From contig NZ_VJZS01000008.1 of NCBI RefSeq assembly GCF_007097385.1, forward strand, positions 62,001 through 126,000: a stretch of DNA of 64,000 bases, in the 5' to 3' direction. This document shows, in pieces, positions 8,511 to 17,085 of this stretch. Each line of letters begins with the position of its first letter. Positions within the stretch are counted from its first letter, which is position 1. A program made the position numbers and the translations under genes. The notes beneath the pieces were generated by a model. It was not told the DNA's origin. It ran no database searches and saw only the letters and a program-made list of their open reading frames with translations. This DNA comes from Flavobacterium sp. ZT3R18 (lineage in GTDB: Bacteria > Bacteroidota > Bacteroidia > Flavobacteriales > Flavobacteriaceae).

Positions 8511-11500
8511 ATGAAGAATATTTTTTTTTACTGTATTGTTCTTTTCCCCTTTCTAGCTTTTTCTCAAGTAAAAGGTGATGTTGTCATAGAATGGGCCGAA
8601 AAATCAGAAATGGCATTTGGTAATTCTACAAGGCATATTCCTCATTTTAAGGGCTCTAGTTATTGTTATGATTCAACTCAAGAGTCTTTGTTCTATAATT
8701 TAAATATAGCTAATTCAGCTTCGCTTGATGAGAATAGTTTGCAAATCACAGGTATGATTTATGAAACTATTTCTGCTGCCCAGTTGGGAGATTTAAATAT
8801 TTCAAATATTCCGATTGCCATAAATGCTTCGGTATATTCTAGTGAATCTAGGAATTTACGGCAGGAATTTTTAAAATTATCTCCTATTATTAAAGATGGT
8901 AACGGATATAAAAGAGTTAAATCGTTTTCTTATGTGCTAAATCTTGGCTCTGCCAGGAAATTAAATACCAGTAAAAACAAGAATGTCTTGTCGAATTCTG
9001 TTTTGTCTACTGGGGAATGGTTTCGGTTTTATATAGAAAAATCGGGTGTTTATAAAATTTCAAAAAGCTTTTTGCAGGATTTAGGTCTTAATTTAAACGG
9101 ATTAGATCCTAAAAAAATAAAAATATATGGCAATGGAGGGAAAATGCTGCCACTTTCGAATAGTACATTTTATCCGTCCGATTTGACTCAAAATGCGATT
9201 CAGATTCAAGGAGAGAATGACGGTGTTTTTGATGCGGATGATTTTATTTTATTTTACGGAGAAGGGACAGACAATTGGAATGATGAAAGTCAAACCAATT
9301 TAAATCTATACGATTCCAAGTCTTATTATTATGTAACCGTGCAAGGGGATAATGGCAAGAGGATTCCTGATATGGCAAAACCTTCGGGTGGAATTACTTT
9401 AGATTTAACAACTTTTGATGACTATCGATTTCACGAGGTAGACCTTGTAAATATTGCTCATTTAGGCAGACAATGGTTTGGGGAGGCTTTTGATATTACT
9501 CAAGATCAAGAATTTTCTTTTGATTTTCCTACCATAGACGCAACGATTCCTGTAAAAATAAGTGCCTCTTTGTCTTCGGCGGCTTATACTCCTACCTCTT
9601 TTAAGGTTTCTGCAAATGGTAGTGATATAGCCACTGTTTCATTTTCGGCTTTAAATACTAATTCTGAAACACAATATTTTCCAGGTTATTTGCCTAGTGG
9701 TAGCACCTTTATGGGTTCCTCAAACATAAAAATAAAACTAGCATATAACAATAATGGTGTTCCTGGATCCAAGGGTAATCTGGATTATATAGGGTTAATA
9801 GCAAAAAGCAAGCTTCAAGGATATGGGAAACAATTTCGTTTTCAATATGATTTATCAAGTTCGAGTTTGGGAATAGTGAATTACTCTATTTCCAATGCGG
9901 CTGCAATTTCGCAAGTATGGGACATTACCGATATATATAATGTAACAAAAGTAGAAAATGCTAACCAAAGTACTCTTTCATTCAAGGCAAATCTTGGAGA
10001 ACTGAGAAAATATATCGCTATCGATTCTCAGGATTATTTTTCTCCTTCAAAGGAATCGAAATCGAAAATTGCAAATACAAATATAAAAGGAACGGTTTTT
10101 AAAAACGCTCAAGGTCAGTTTCAAGATGTAGATTATGCGATTATCACTCCAGAATATTTAAAAGTTCAGGCCGAAAAACTCGCTAATTTCCATCGAGTAA
10201 ACTCTAATTTAAATGTAAAAGTATTGACATTAGAGTCTATTTATCAGGAATTCTCCTCTGGTAAACAAGATATTGCTGCAATACGAAACTGTTTAAAATA
10301 TATATATGGTAATGCATCATCTACTGATAAAAGAATACAATATGTGAATCTTTTTGGAGACGCTTCGTATGATTATAAAAATAGAACTGTAAACAACTCA
10401 AATGTAGTTCCCATTTACGAATCTTTAATAAGTAATACGATGGGTGAGGCTTCGTTTGCCTCTGACGATTTTTATGGGTTAATGGATGATTCGGAAGGAA
10501 ATGTTGTGTCTTTTTTTGGCGGTATAGATATTGCCGTTGGTAGAATGCTAGTTAGCAATACAATACAGGCAGATGAAATGGTTAATAAAGTAATCGAATA
10601 CCATGACAAAAAATCCTATGGAAATTGGAGGAATAATTATGTGTCACTTGCTGATGATTCAGATAAACCGTCGGATGTTTCTTTACAATCAAGACAAAAT
10701 ACGATGGCTGACGAAATTAAGCTGCAAAAACCATTTTTGAATGTGTCTAAAATACTTCTAGATAGCTATACTCAGGAAGCTTCGGCCGGAGGGGAGCGAT
10801 ATCCTAAGGCGAAGGCGAATTTTTATAACGAATTCGAAAAAGGAGCCTTAGTCTTTAATTATTTAGGACATGGGGGAGAAGATGGGTTGTCTAGTGAGCG
10901 TATATGGGATAAATCAGACAGTCAAAACGTAAGTAACCAATACAGATATCCTTTATTCATAACGATTACTTGTGATTTTTCTCGTTTTGACAATCCATCA
11001 CGACCTACAGCGGGAGAATATATTTATTGGAACCCAAAAGGGGGAGCGATTTCTTTGGTGACAACCATACGTTCGATAGGGCAGTTTAGCGCAGAAAATT
11101 TTAATGATTTATTTACAAAGTACCTTTTGTCTTATGGCTCAAGTCAATATGTGTCTATTGCGGAAGCGTTAAGGGTTTCTAAAAATTCGAATCCAAATTC
11201 GGCGACTAACGTTGTGCTTTATCTTGGGGACCCTGCTTTACTCTTAGCGATACCAAAACCTAAAGTGGTGCTTAGTAAAGTAAATGATATTTCAGTCAGC
11301 CAAACAATACCTGATTTTAAGTCATTGGCCAAAATGAAAATCACGGGACAGATAACCGATGAAAATGATGTTCCTATGACGAATTTTAATGGTGTTCTCT
11401 CTACTGTAATGTTCGACAAAACAATAACAAAAAGCACTTTAAATAATGACGGATTTAGCCCTCCGATGCCTTTTAGCGTTCTAGGGGAAGCTATTTTTAG

Positions 11501-12341
11501 AGGAAATGCCTCTGTCACGAATGGTCAATTTGAATATAGTTTTATAGTTCCTAAGGATATTCGAATTTCATTGGATAAAGGAAAATTAAGTTTTTATGCC
11601 AAGAAAGGGGAAACTCTTGAAGATGTAACAGGTTATAATTCAAATATAATGGTTGGAGGTGTCAATGAAAATGCTGTAGAGGACAATATTAGCCCAAAAT
11701 TGGAGTTATACATGAATGACCAAACATTTGTATCGGGAGGTATTACAAATGAATCTCCCTTTATTCTTGCCTTTATGGCAGACGAGAGTGGTATTAATAC
11801 AGCTGGGGGGATTGGTCATGATATTGTCGCAATTTTGGATGGAGACGTAAGTAATCCTTATATATTAAACGATTATTACCAAACCGAGTTGGATAATTTT
11901 GCTAAAGGTACTTTGCGATTTCCGCTTAGGAACCTTAAGGTTGGCTTGCATACTATAACTTTTACGGTTTGGGATGTATATAATAACCCAACAACATCAG
12001 AGATTCAGTTTTTAGTTGTTGGAAATGAAACTATTAAGCTGACAAATGTATTAAATTATCCTAATCCCTGTGTTAATTATACGGAGTTTTGGTTTTCTCA
12101 TAACAAACCAAATGAGCCTTTAGAAGTTCAGGTTCAGGTATTGACAATAACTGGTAAAGTGGTTTGGACAAAAAATCAAACCATTACTACTCCTGGTTTT
12201 TTATCAAGAGAAGTTTCTTGGGATGCTAGAGACGATTTTGGCAATAAAATAGGGAAGGGAGTTTATGTTTATAAGCTTACCGTAAAAGCAACTTTATCAA
12301 ATAAAAAAGTTGAAAAATATGAAAAACTTGTGATTCTTTAA
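8511..12341 (+). CDS. porU: Type IX secretion system sortase PorU (gingipain-type C25 cysteine peptidase)
   Basis: 1276 aa. Signal peptide MKNIFFYCIVLFPFLAFSQ (cleavage near residue 19). PorU removes the C-terminal signal of T9SS cargo at the cell surface and joins the cargo to A-LPS. The catalytic pair typical of C25 peptidases is visible: His787 in FNYLGHGGEDG and Cys821 in FITITCDFSRFDNP. Upstream are the pseudo-receiver-like ADDFYGLMDD and VGRMLVSN. The protein ends with its own CTD-like domain (about 1180-1276: YPNPC, GKGVYVYKL, EKLVIL), as in characterised PorU. It is divergent from gldJ and 36 bp upstream of porV, which encodes its known partner. Confidence 0.95.
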   Translation: MKNIFFYCIVLFPFLAFSQVKGDVVIEWAEKSEMAFGNSTRHIPHFKGSSYCYDSTQESLFYNLNIANSASLDENSLQITGMIYETISAAQLGDLNISNIPIAINASVYSSESRNLRQEFLKLSPIIKDGNGYKRVKSFSYVLNLGSARKLNTSKNKNVLSNSVLSTGEWFRFYIEKSGVYKISKSFLQDLGLNLNGLDPKKIKIYGNGGKMLPLSNSTFYPSDLTQNAIQIQGENDGVFDADDFILFYGEGTDNWNDESQTNLNLYDSKSYYYVTVQGDNGKRIPDMAKPSGGITLDLTTFDDYRFHEVDLVNIAHLGRQWFGEAFDITQDQEFSFDFPTIDATIPVKISASLSSAAYTPTSFKVSANGSDIATVSFSALNTNSETQYFPGYLPSGSTFMGSSNIKIKLAYNNNGVPGSKGNLDYIGLIAKSKLQGYGKQFRFQYDLSSSSLGIVNYSISNAAAISQVWDITDIYNVTKVENANQSTLSFKANLGELRKYIAIDSQDYFSPSKESKSKIANTNIKGTVFKNAQGQFQDVDYAIITPEYLKVQAEKLANFHRVNSNLNVKVLTLESIYQEFSSGKQDIAAIRNCLKYIYGNASSTDKRIQYVNLFGDASYDYKNRTVNNSNVVPIYESLISNTMGEASFASDDFYGLMDDSEGNVVSFFGGIDIAVGRMLVSNTIQADEMVNKVIEYHDKKSYGNWRNNYVSLADDSDKPSDVSLQSRQNTMADEIKLQKPFLNVSKILLDSYTQEASAGGERYPKAKANFYNEFEKGALVFNYLGHGGEDGLSSERIWDKSDSQNVSNQYRYPLFITITCDFSRFDNPSRPTAGEYIYWNPKGGAISLVTTIRSIGQFSAENFNDLFTKYLLSYGSSQYVSIAEALRVSKNSNPNSATNVVLYLGDPALLLAIPKPKVVLSKVNDISVSQTIPDFKSLAKMKITGQITDENDVPMTNFNGVLSTVMFDKTITKSTLNNDGFSPPMPFSVLGEAIFRGNASVTNGQFEYSFIVPKDIRISLDKGKLSFYAKKGETLEDVTGYNSNIMVGGVNENAVEDNISPKLELYMNDQTFVSGGITNESPFILAFMADESGINTAGGIGHDIVAILDGDVSNPYILNDYYQTELDNFAKGTLRFPLRNLKVGLHTITFTVWDVYNNPTTSEIQFLVVGNETIKLTNVLNYPNPCVNYTEFWFSHNKPNEPLEVQVQVLTITGKVVWTKNQTITTPGFLSREVSWDARDDFGNKIGKGVYVYKLTVKATLSNKKVEKYEKLVIL

Positions 12342-12377
12342 TAATATAGTATATTTACTCCAAATTAATTTTTTTTA

Positions 12378-13544
12378 ATGATGAAAAAAACGGTTCTATT
12401 TATTACATTTTTATTTGCATTTAATTATGCCATTGCTCAGGAGAATACAATAACGACTGCGGTCCCTTTTCTTATGGTCGCTGCTGATGCTAGGGCTGCG
12501 GGTATGGGAGACAATGGAGTAGCCTCTTCGGCAGATGCTTTTTCTCAACAGTGGAATCCTGCAAAATATGCTTTTTCAACAGAAGCTCAAGGTTTTTCAT
12601 TGAGCTATACTCCATATTTGACGGATTTGGCAAATGATATTTCTCTGGGGCAGTTAAACTATTACAACAAATTTAATGATAGAAGTGCTTTTGCTGCCAG
12701 TTTTCGCTACTTCGGATTAGGGGATATTGAATTAAGGGAATATTTTGATAGTTCCCCTCAGATAGTGTCTCCAAACGAGTTTGCTTTAGATTTGTCTTAT
12801 TCCCAAAAATTAAGCGAAAAATTCTCAATGGCTGTCGCTGGACGATATGTCAATTCGAACCTAAAAGTAGCTACAGATAATAACGACGCTTCTTCGGCAA
12901 CTAGTTTTGCTGTTGATGTTGCGGGTTTTTATCAATCTGAAGAAGTGGCTTATAGCGATTTTAATGGAAGATGGAGAGCGGGATTTAATTTTCAGAATAT
13001 GGGGCTAAAAATGAGCTATGATAATAGCGAGTTCAATTCTAATTTTCTGCCGGCTAACATGAGACTGGGAGGGGGATTCGATTTTATATTGGACGAGTAT
13101 AATAAGATCGCTGTAAATTTGGAAGTGTCTAAATTGATGGTGCCAACCCCACAAAATCCAGATTTAAATGGTGACGGAGTGACTACCCCTGCAGAAGTGC
13201 AGCAAAATAGAGATGACTATCAGTCTATTAATTGGTTTTCTGGGGTTTTTCAATCATTTAGTGATGCTCCGGGTGGCTTTAGTGAAGAACTAAAGGAGGT
13301 AACGTATTCCTTAGGTTCTGAATATGTGTATCAAGATGCATTTTCATTTCGTGCAGGATATTTTCATGAAAACCCTGACAAAGGAGCAAGGAAATTTTTC
13401 TCGCTTGGAGCGGGATTCAAATATAGTTCTGTTAAAATAGATGTTTCTTATTTATTCTCTGCTTCTAAAGTTCCAAACCCATTAGAGAACACCTTGCGTT
13501 TCTCTTTAACATTTAATTTTGGTGAGAAATACGAGGCCTATTAG
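12378..13544 (+). CDS. porV: Type IX secretion outer membrane protein PorV (LptO)
   Basis: 388 aa. Signal peptide ends ...NYAIAQ (about residue 21). The N-terminal stretch TAVPFLMVAADARAAGMGD followed by FSQQWNPAKYAF is characteristic of PorV. The rest is a beta-barrel with alternating hydrophobic strands, ending in TFNFGEKYEAY. PorV shuttles CTD cargo from the translocon to the attachment complex containing PorU. It is the second gene of an operon with porU (36-bp gap) and is followed by a terminator. The first two codons are both ATG; the start could be 12378 or 12381. Confidence 0.95.
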   Translation: MMKKTVLFITFLFAFNYAIAQENTITTAVPFLMVAADARAAGMGDNGVASSADAFSQQWNPAKYAFSTEAQGFSLSYTPYLTDLANDISLGQLNYYNKFNDRSAFAASFRYFGLGDIELREYFDSSPQIVSPNEFALDLSYSQKLSEKFSMAVAGRYVNSNLKVATDNNDASSATSFAVDVAGFYQSEEVAYSDFNGRWRAGFNFQNMGLKMSYDNSEFNSNFLPANMRLGGGFDFILDEYNKIAVNLEVSKLMVPTPQNPDLNGDGVTTPAEVQQNRDDYQSINWFSGVFQSFSDAPGGFSEELKEVTYSLGSEYVYQDAFSFRAGYFHENPDKGARKFFSLGAGFKYSSVKIDVSYLFSASKVPNPLENTLRFSLTFNFGEKYEAY

Positions 13545-13575
13545 AGTTTTCTAATAGTATTATATACAAGGACAA

Positions 13576-13607
13576 AAATCCAAATTTCATATTTTGAAAT
13601 TGGATTT
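13576..13607 (+). terminator. Terminator after porV
   Basis: A hairpin with one bulged A (arm 13576-13589 paired with 13595-13607) is followed by a T-rich stretch, 32 bp beyond the porV stop. It closes the porU-porV transcript. Confidence 0.75.
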
Positions 13608-13722
13608 TTTTGTTTTTAATTGAGATATAAAACTAAAATCTAAAAATTATTTTTTTTAGAAAAAGAGCAGAATGTTGGTTATTATTGCGCTAAATAAAAA
13701 CCTTTAAAAAAAGCATAGATAA

Positions 13723-14205
13723 ATGAAAGACATAGTATATACTTCGCAAATAACGGTTTTTGACACTATTCAAGAATTGCCTTTAGCTATTCAGGATTTG
13801 ATGGAAAAAGCCATTGAAGTTAGAAAAAATGCCTACGCACCGTATTCGAAATTTAGAGTAGGAGCGGCTATTCTTTTGGATAATGGAAAAATTGTTCTGG
13901 GGTCCAATCAAGAAAATGCAGCATACCCATCAGGTCTATGTGCAGAACGTGTGGCTATTTTTCAGGCAGGGGCCATTTATCCAGAAGCAACTATTTTGAA
14001 GATGGCAATTACTGCCGCTTCAGATAGTAATAGAACAGAAACTCCGGTTCCGCCGTGTGGATCTTGTAGGCAATCGATAGCCGAATATGAAGTTCGGCAA
14101 GAGACTCCTATAGAAATTTATTTTATGGGAGAAACAGGGGCGATTCATAAATCAGCATCCCTAAAAAACCTACTCCCGTTTATGTTTGAGAAAAAATTAC
14201 TTTAA
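13723..14205 (+). CDS. cdd: Cytidine deaminase
   Basis: 160 aa. Zinc-dependent deaminase that converts cytidine or deoxycytidine to uridine or deoxyuridine in pyrimidine salvage. Visible motifs are NAYAPYSKFRVGAA near 36-49, the CAE zinc/catalytic triad at Cys73-Glu75, and PPCGSCRQ with zinc ligands Cys112 and Cys115. The length fits the bacterial enzyme. It lies alone between the porV terminator and the pdh operon, an order also found in other flavobacteria. Confidence 0.95.
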   Translation: MKDIVYTSQITVFDTIQELPLAIQDLMEKAIEVRKNAYAPYSKFRVGAAILLDNGKIVLGSNQENAAYPSGLCAERVAIFQAGAIYPEATILKMAITAASDSNRTETPVPPCGSCRQSIAEYEVRQETPIEIYFMGETGAIHKSASLKNLLPFMFEKKLL

Positions 14206-14244
14206 AAATCACGTTTTAAATTTTAGTTCTTAGTAGGAATGTCT

Positions 14245-14252
14245 TATTTTTG
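14245..14252 (+). promoter_or_regulatory. Possible -7 element upstream of pdhA
   Basis: TATTTTTG at 14245-14252 fits the TAnnTTTG consensus. The -33 position has only a weak match (TTAG region). The leader (about 14259-14356) begins with a small C4-TTC-G4 hairpin. It is the best candidate for the pdhA-pdhC operon. Confidence 0.4.
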
Positions 14253-14356
14253 CAACCCGACCCCTTCGGGGCGCAAATTTGTGGTGAGGATACTATTTTG
14301 CGTTACTAGGTCATATTTGATAAAACAATAACACTTAAGCAAAAGAATTAATTCAG

Positions 14357-15355
14357 ATGAAAGAAGTAACAAAAGAGGTTTATTTAAAGTGGTATGAAGA
14401 TATGCTGCTTTGGAGAAAGTTTGAAGACAAACTTGCGGCATTATACATTCAACAAAAAGTTAGAGGTTTTCTGCATTTATATAATGGTCAAGAAGCCGTA
14501 TTAGCGGGTGCTTTACACGCTATGGATTTGACAAAAGACAAAATGATTACGGCCTATAGAAATCACGTTCAGCCAATTGGGATGGGTGTAGATCCTAGAC
14601 GCGTAATGGCTGAACTTTTAGGAAAAGCAACTGGAACATCAAAGGGAATGGGTGGATCGATGCATATTTTTTCCAAAGAACACCGTTTTTATGGTGGACA
14701 TGGTATTGTAGGAGGTCAAATTCCATTAGGGGCAGGTTTGGCATTTGGAGACAAATACAACGGTACTGGTGGTGTTACTATGACCTATTTTGGTGATGGT
14801 GCAGCGCGTCAAGGTTCTTTGCATGAAGCCTTTAATATGGCTATGTTGTGGAAACTTCCCGTAGTTTTTATAGTTGAAAACAATGGGTATGCCATGGGAA
14901 CTTCTGTAGAAAGAACTGCAAATCACACTGATATTTGGAAACTAGGTTTAGGGTATGAAATGCCTTGCGGACCAGTTGACGGTATGAATCCTATTAAAGT
15001 TGCCGAAGCAATGACTGAAGCAATAGACAGAGCAAGACGTGGGGACGGACCTACTTTTCTTGAAATGAAAACGTACCGTTACAGAGGGCACTCTATGTCT
15101 GACGCGCAATTGTACCGCTCTAAAGAAGAGGTTGAAGAATATAAAAAGATTGATCCAATCACTCAAGTTTTGGATGTGATTTTAGATCAAAAATACGCTA
15201 CCCAAGAAGAAATTGCGGCAATTGATCAAAGAGTAAAAGATTTAGTTGAAGAATGCGTTCAATTTGCTGAGGAATCTCCTTATCCGGAAATTCAACAACT
15301 ATACGACGTAGTGTACGACCAAGAAAACTATCCATTCACACCTCATAAACTATAA
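14357..15355 (+). CDS. pdhA: Pyruvate dehydrogenase E1 component, alpha subunit
   Basis: 332 aa, the usual length for an E1-alpha of the heterotetrameric type. It decarboxylates pyruvate with thiamine diphosphate and passes the acetyl group to the lipoyl domains of E2. The ThDP-binding motif GDGAARQG ... NN is at about 145-175 (ending VENNGYAMGTS). GHGIVGGQIPLGAGLAFG precedes it. The phosphorylation-loop-type YRYRGHSMSDAQLYR is near 235-250. It lies 7 bp upstream of the E2 gene. The beta subunit is not in this window, so it must be encoded elsewhere. Confidence 0.94.
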   Translation: MKEVTKEVYLKWYEDMLLWRKFEDKLAALYIQQKVRGFLHLYNGQEAVLAGALHAMDLTKDKMITAYRNHVQPIGMGVDPRRVMAELLGKATGTSKGMGGSMHIFSKEHRFYGGHGIVGGQIPLGAGLAFGDKYNGTGGVTMTYFGDGAARQGSLHEAFNMAMLWKLPVVFIVENNGYAMGTSVERTANHTDIWKLGLGYEMPCGPVDGMNPIKVAEAMTEAIDRARRGDGPTFLEMKTYRYRGHSMSDAQLYRSKEEVEEYKKIDPITQVLDVILDQKYATQEEIAAIDQRVKDLVEECVQFAEESPYPEIQQLYDVVYDQENYPFTPHKL

Positions 15356-15362
15356 ATCAATT

Positions 15363-16994
15363 ATGGCAACAATTGTAACAATGCCTCGTTTGAGCGATAC
15401 TATGACAGAAGGAACGGTAGCAGCTTGGCTAAAAAAAGTAGGAGACAAAATAAGCGAAGGAGATATCTTGGCCGAAATTGAAACCGACAAAGCAACAATG
15501 GAATTCGAATCCTTTAATGAAGGAACACTTTTATATATTGGGATACCAGAAGGAGAAACCGCACCGGTAGATTCTTTATTAGCAATTATTGGAAACGAAG
15601 GAGAAGATGTTTCTGCTTTGATATCTGGAGCTTCAGCAGCACCAGTTGTAGCAGAATCTGCACCTGCACCAACTGAGGTGAAAACAGTAGAAGCTGCGGC
15701 TCCAACTGCAACTACAGCTTTACCAAAAGGAGTAATCGTAGTAACAATGCCTCGTTTGAGCGACACTATGACCGAAGGAACGGTAGCTACTTGGTTGAAA
15801 AAAGTAGGAGATACTGTTGTTGAAGGTGATATTCTTGCCGAAATCGAAACTGATAAAGCAACAATGGAATTCGAATCTTTCAATGAAGGAACTTTATTAT
15901 TTATTGGAATTCAAGAAGGGAATACAGCTCCAGTAGATAGTCTTTTGGCGATTATTGGGCCAGCTGGAACAGATATTAGCGGAATCGCAGAAAATTATAA
16001 AGTGGGCGGAGCCGCTCCAACAACTACTGAAGCAAAAGAAGAAGTTAAAGCAACTTCATCTGAGGCTTCTGCAGAAGTTATTGAAACAGTTAGCGACGGA
16101 AAAAGAATTTTGGCATCGCCATTAGCTAAAAAAATAGCAAGTGACAAGGGAATTCAATTGACGCAAGTGAAAGGAACAGGTGAAAACGGTCGTATCGTGA
16201 AAAGCGATGTAGAAAACTTCACTCCAGCAACTGCTGCTCCAGCTACAACTGCTGCAAAAGCTCCAGAAACTGCAAAAACAGAAGCGCCAAAAGTATTCGT
16301 ACCTGCAGGAGAAGTTTTTACAGAAGAAATCAAAAATTCGCAAATGCGTAAAATCATTGCGAAACGTTTGGCTGAATCATTGTTTACAGCACCTCATTAC
16401 AACCTTGTGATAGAAGTAACAATGGACGATGCTATGCAATCAAGAGCAATCATCAATAGCGTTCCGGATACCAAAGTGTCTTTCAACGATATGGTGATCA
16501 AAGCTTGTGCATTAGCATTGAAAAAACATCCGAAAATCAACTCACAATGGAGAGAAGATGCTATCATCATCAATCACCATGTAAATGTGGGTGTGGCTGT
16601 AGCTGTTGAAGATGGATTAGTAGTGCCTGTATTGAAATTTACAGATGCTATGAGTTTGTCTCAAATTGGTGCAAGCGTTAGAGATCTTGCAGGTAGAGCA
16701 AAAAATAAAAAATTATTACCTACCGAAATGGAAGGAAGTACTTTCACGGTTTCAAACCTAGGAATGTTTGGTATAACCGAATTTAATTCGATCATCAACC
16801 AACCCAACTCTGCTATTTTATCAGTAGGAGCTATTGTTGAAAAACCAGTAGTGAAAAACGGACAAATTGTGATAGGAAATACCATGATGCTTTCATTGGC
16901 TTGTGACCACCGTACAATCGATGGTGCAACAGGAGCACAGTTTTTACAAACATTAAAACAATTTATTGAAAATCCAGTGACTATGCTGGCGTAA
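15363..16994 (+). CDS. pdhC: Pyruvate dehydrogenase E2, dihydrolipoamide acetyltransferase with two lipoyl domains
   Basis: 543 aa. Two lipoyl domains occur at about 2-78 and 124-200, each with the lipoylation motif ETDKATMEFESF (Lys43 and Lys165). Ala/Thr/Glu-rich linkers join them to a peripheral subunit-binding domain (about 250-286: ASPLAKKIASDKGI ... GRIVKSDV) and the catalytic acetyltransferase domain (about 320-543), with the active-site DHRTIDG at His516. E2 forms the core of the complex and transfers acetyl to CoA. The two lipoyl domains are nearly identical even at the DNA level, pointing to a recent internal duplication or gene conversion. A strong terminator follows. Some flavobacterial annotations use other letters for this subunit. 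Confidence 0.93.
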   Translation: MATIVTMPRLSDTMTEGTVAAWLKKVGDKISEGDILAEIETDKATMEFESFNEGTLLYIGIPEGETAPVDSLLAIIGNEGEDVSALISGASAAPVVAESAPAPTEVKTVEAAAPTATTALPKGVIVVTMPRLSDTMTEGTVATWLKKVGDTVVEGDILAEIETDKATMEFESFNEGTLLFIGIQEGNTAPVDSLLAIIGPAGTDISGIAENYKVGGAAPTTTEAKEEVKATSSEASAEVIETVSDGKRILASPLAKKIASDKGIQLTQVKGTGENGRIVKSDVENFTPATAAPATTAAKAPETAKTEAPKVFVPAGEVFTEEIKNSQMRKIIAKRLAESLFTAPHYNLVIEVTMDDAMQSRAIINSVPDTKVSFNDMVIKACALALKKHPKINSQWREDAIIINHHVNVGVAVAVEDGLVVPVLKFTDAMSLSQIGASVRDLAGRAKNKKLLPTEMEGSTFTVSNLGMFGITEFNSIINQPNSAILSVGAIVEKPVVKNGQIVIGNTMMLSLACDHRTIDGATGAQFLQTLKQFIENPVTMLA

Positions 16995-17013
16995 TAGATC
17001 TATTTTATATTTT

Positions 17014-17045
17014 AAATCCCGTTTTGATACGTCAAAACGGGATTT
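17014..17045 (+). terminator. Terminator after the pdhA-pdhC operon
   Basis: Perfect 14-bp stem (AAATCCCGTTTTGA at 17014-17027 with 17032-17045) around a TACG tetraloop, followed by a run of T. A textbook intrinsic terminator. Confidence 0.9.
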
Positions 17046-17085
17046 TTTTATTTAATTTACGGTCTTAAAATTAGTACTTTATAAA

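Noticed and set aside
14257..14275. Small C4-TTC-G4 hairpin before pdhA as a riboswitch
   Set aside because: Only a few base pairs, with no further conserved structure; it looks like a relic of the GC-rich repeat family.
15350..15883. A 177-codon open frame on the minus strand across the pdhC lipoyl domains
   Set aside because: It is antisense to two near-identical lipoyl domains, its own protein is internally repeated for that reason, and it has no family features.
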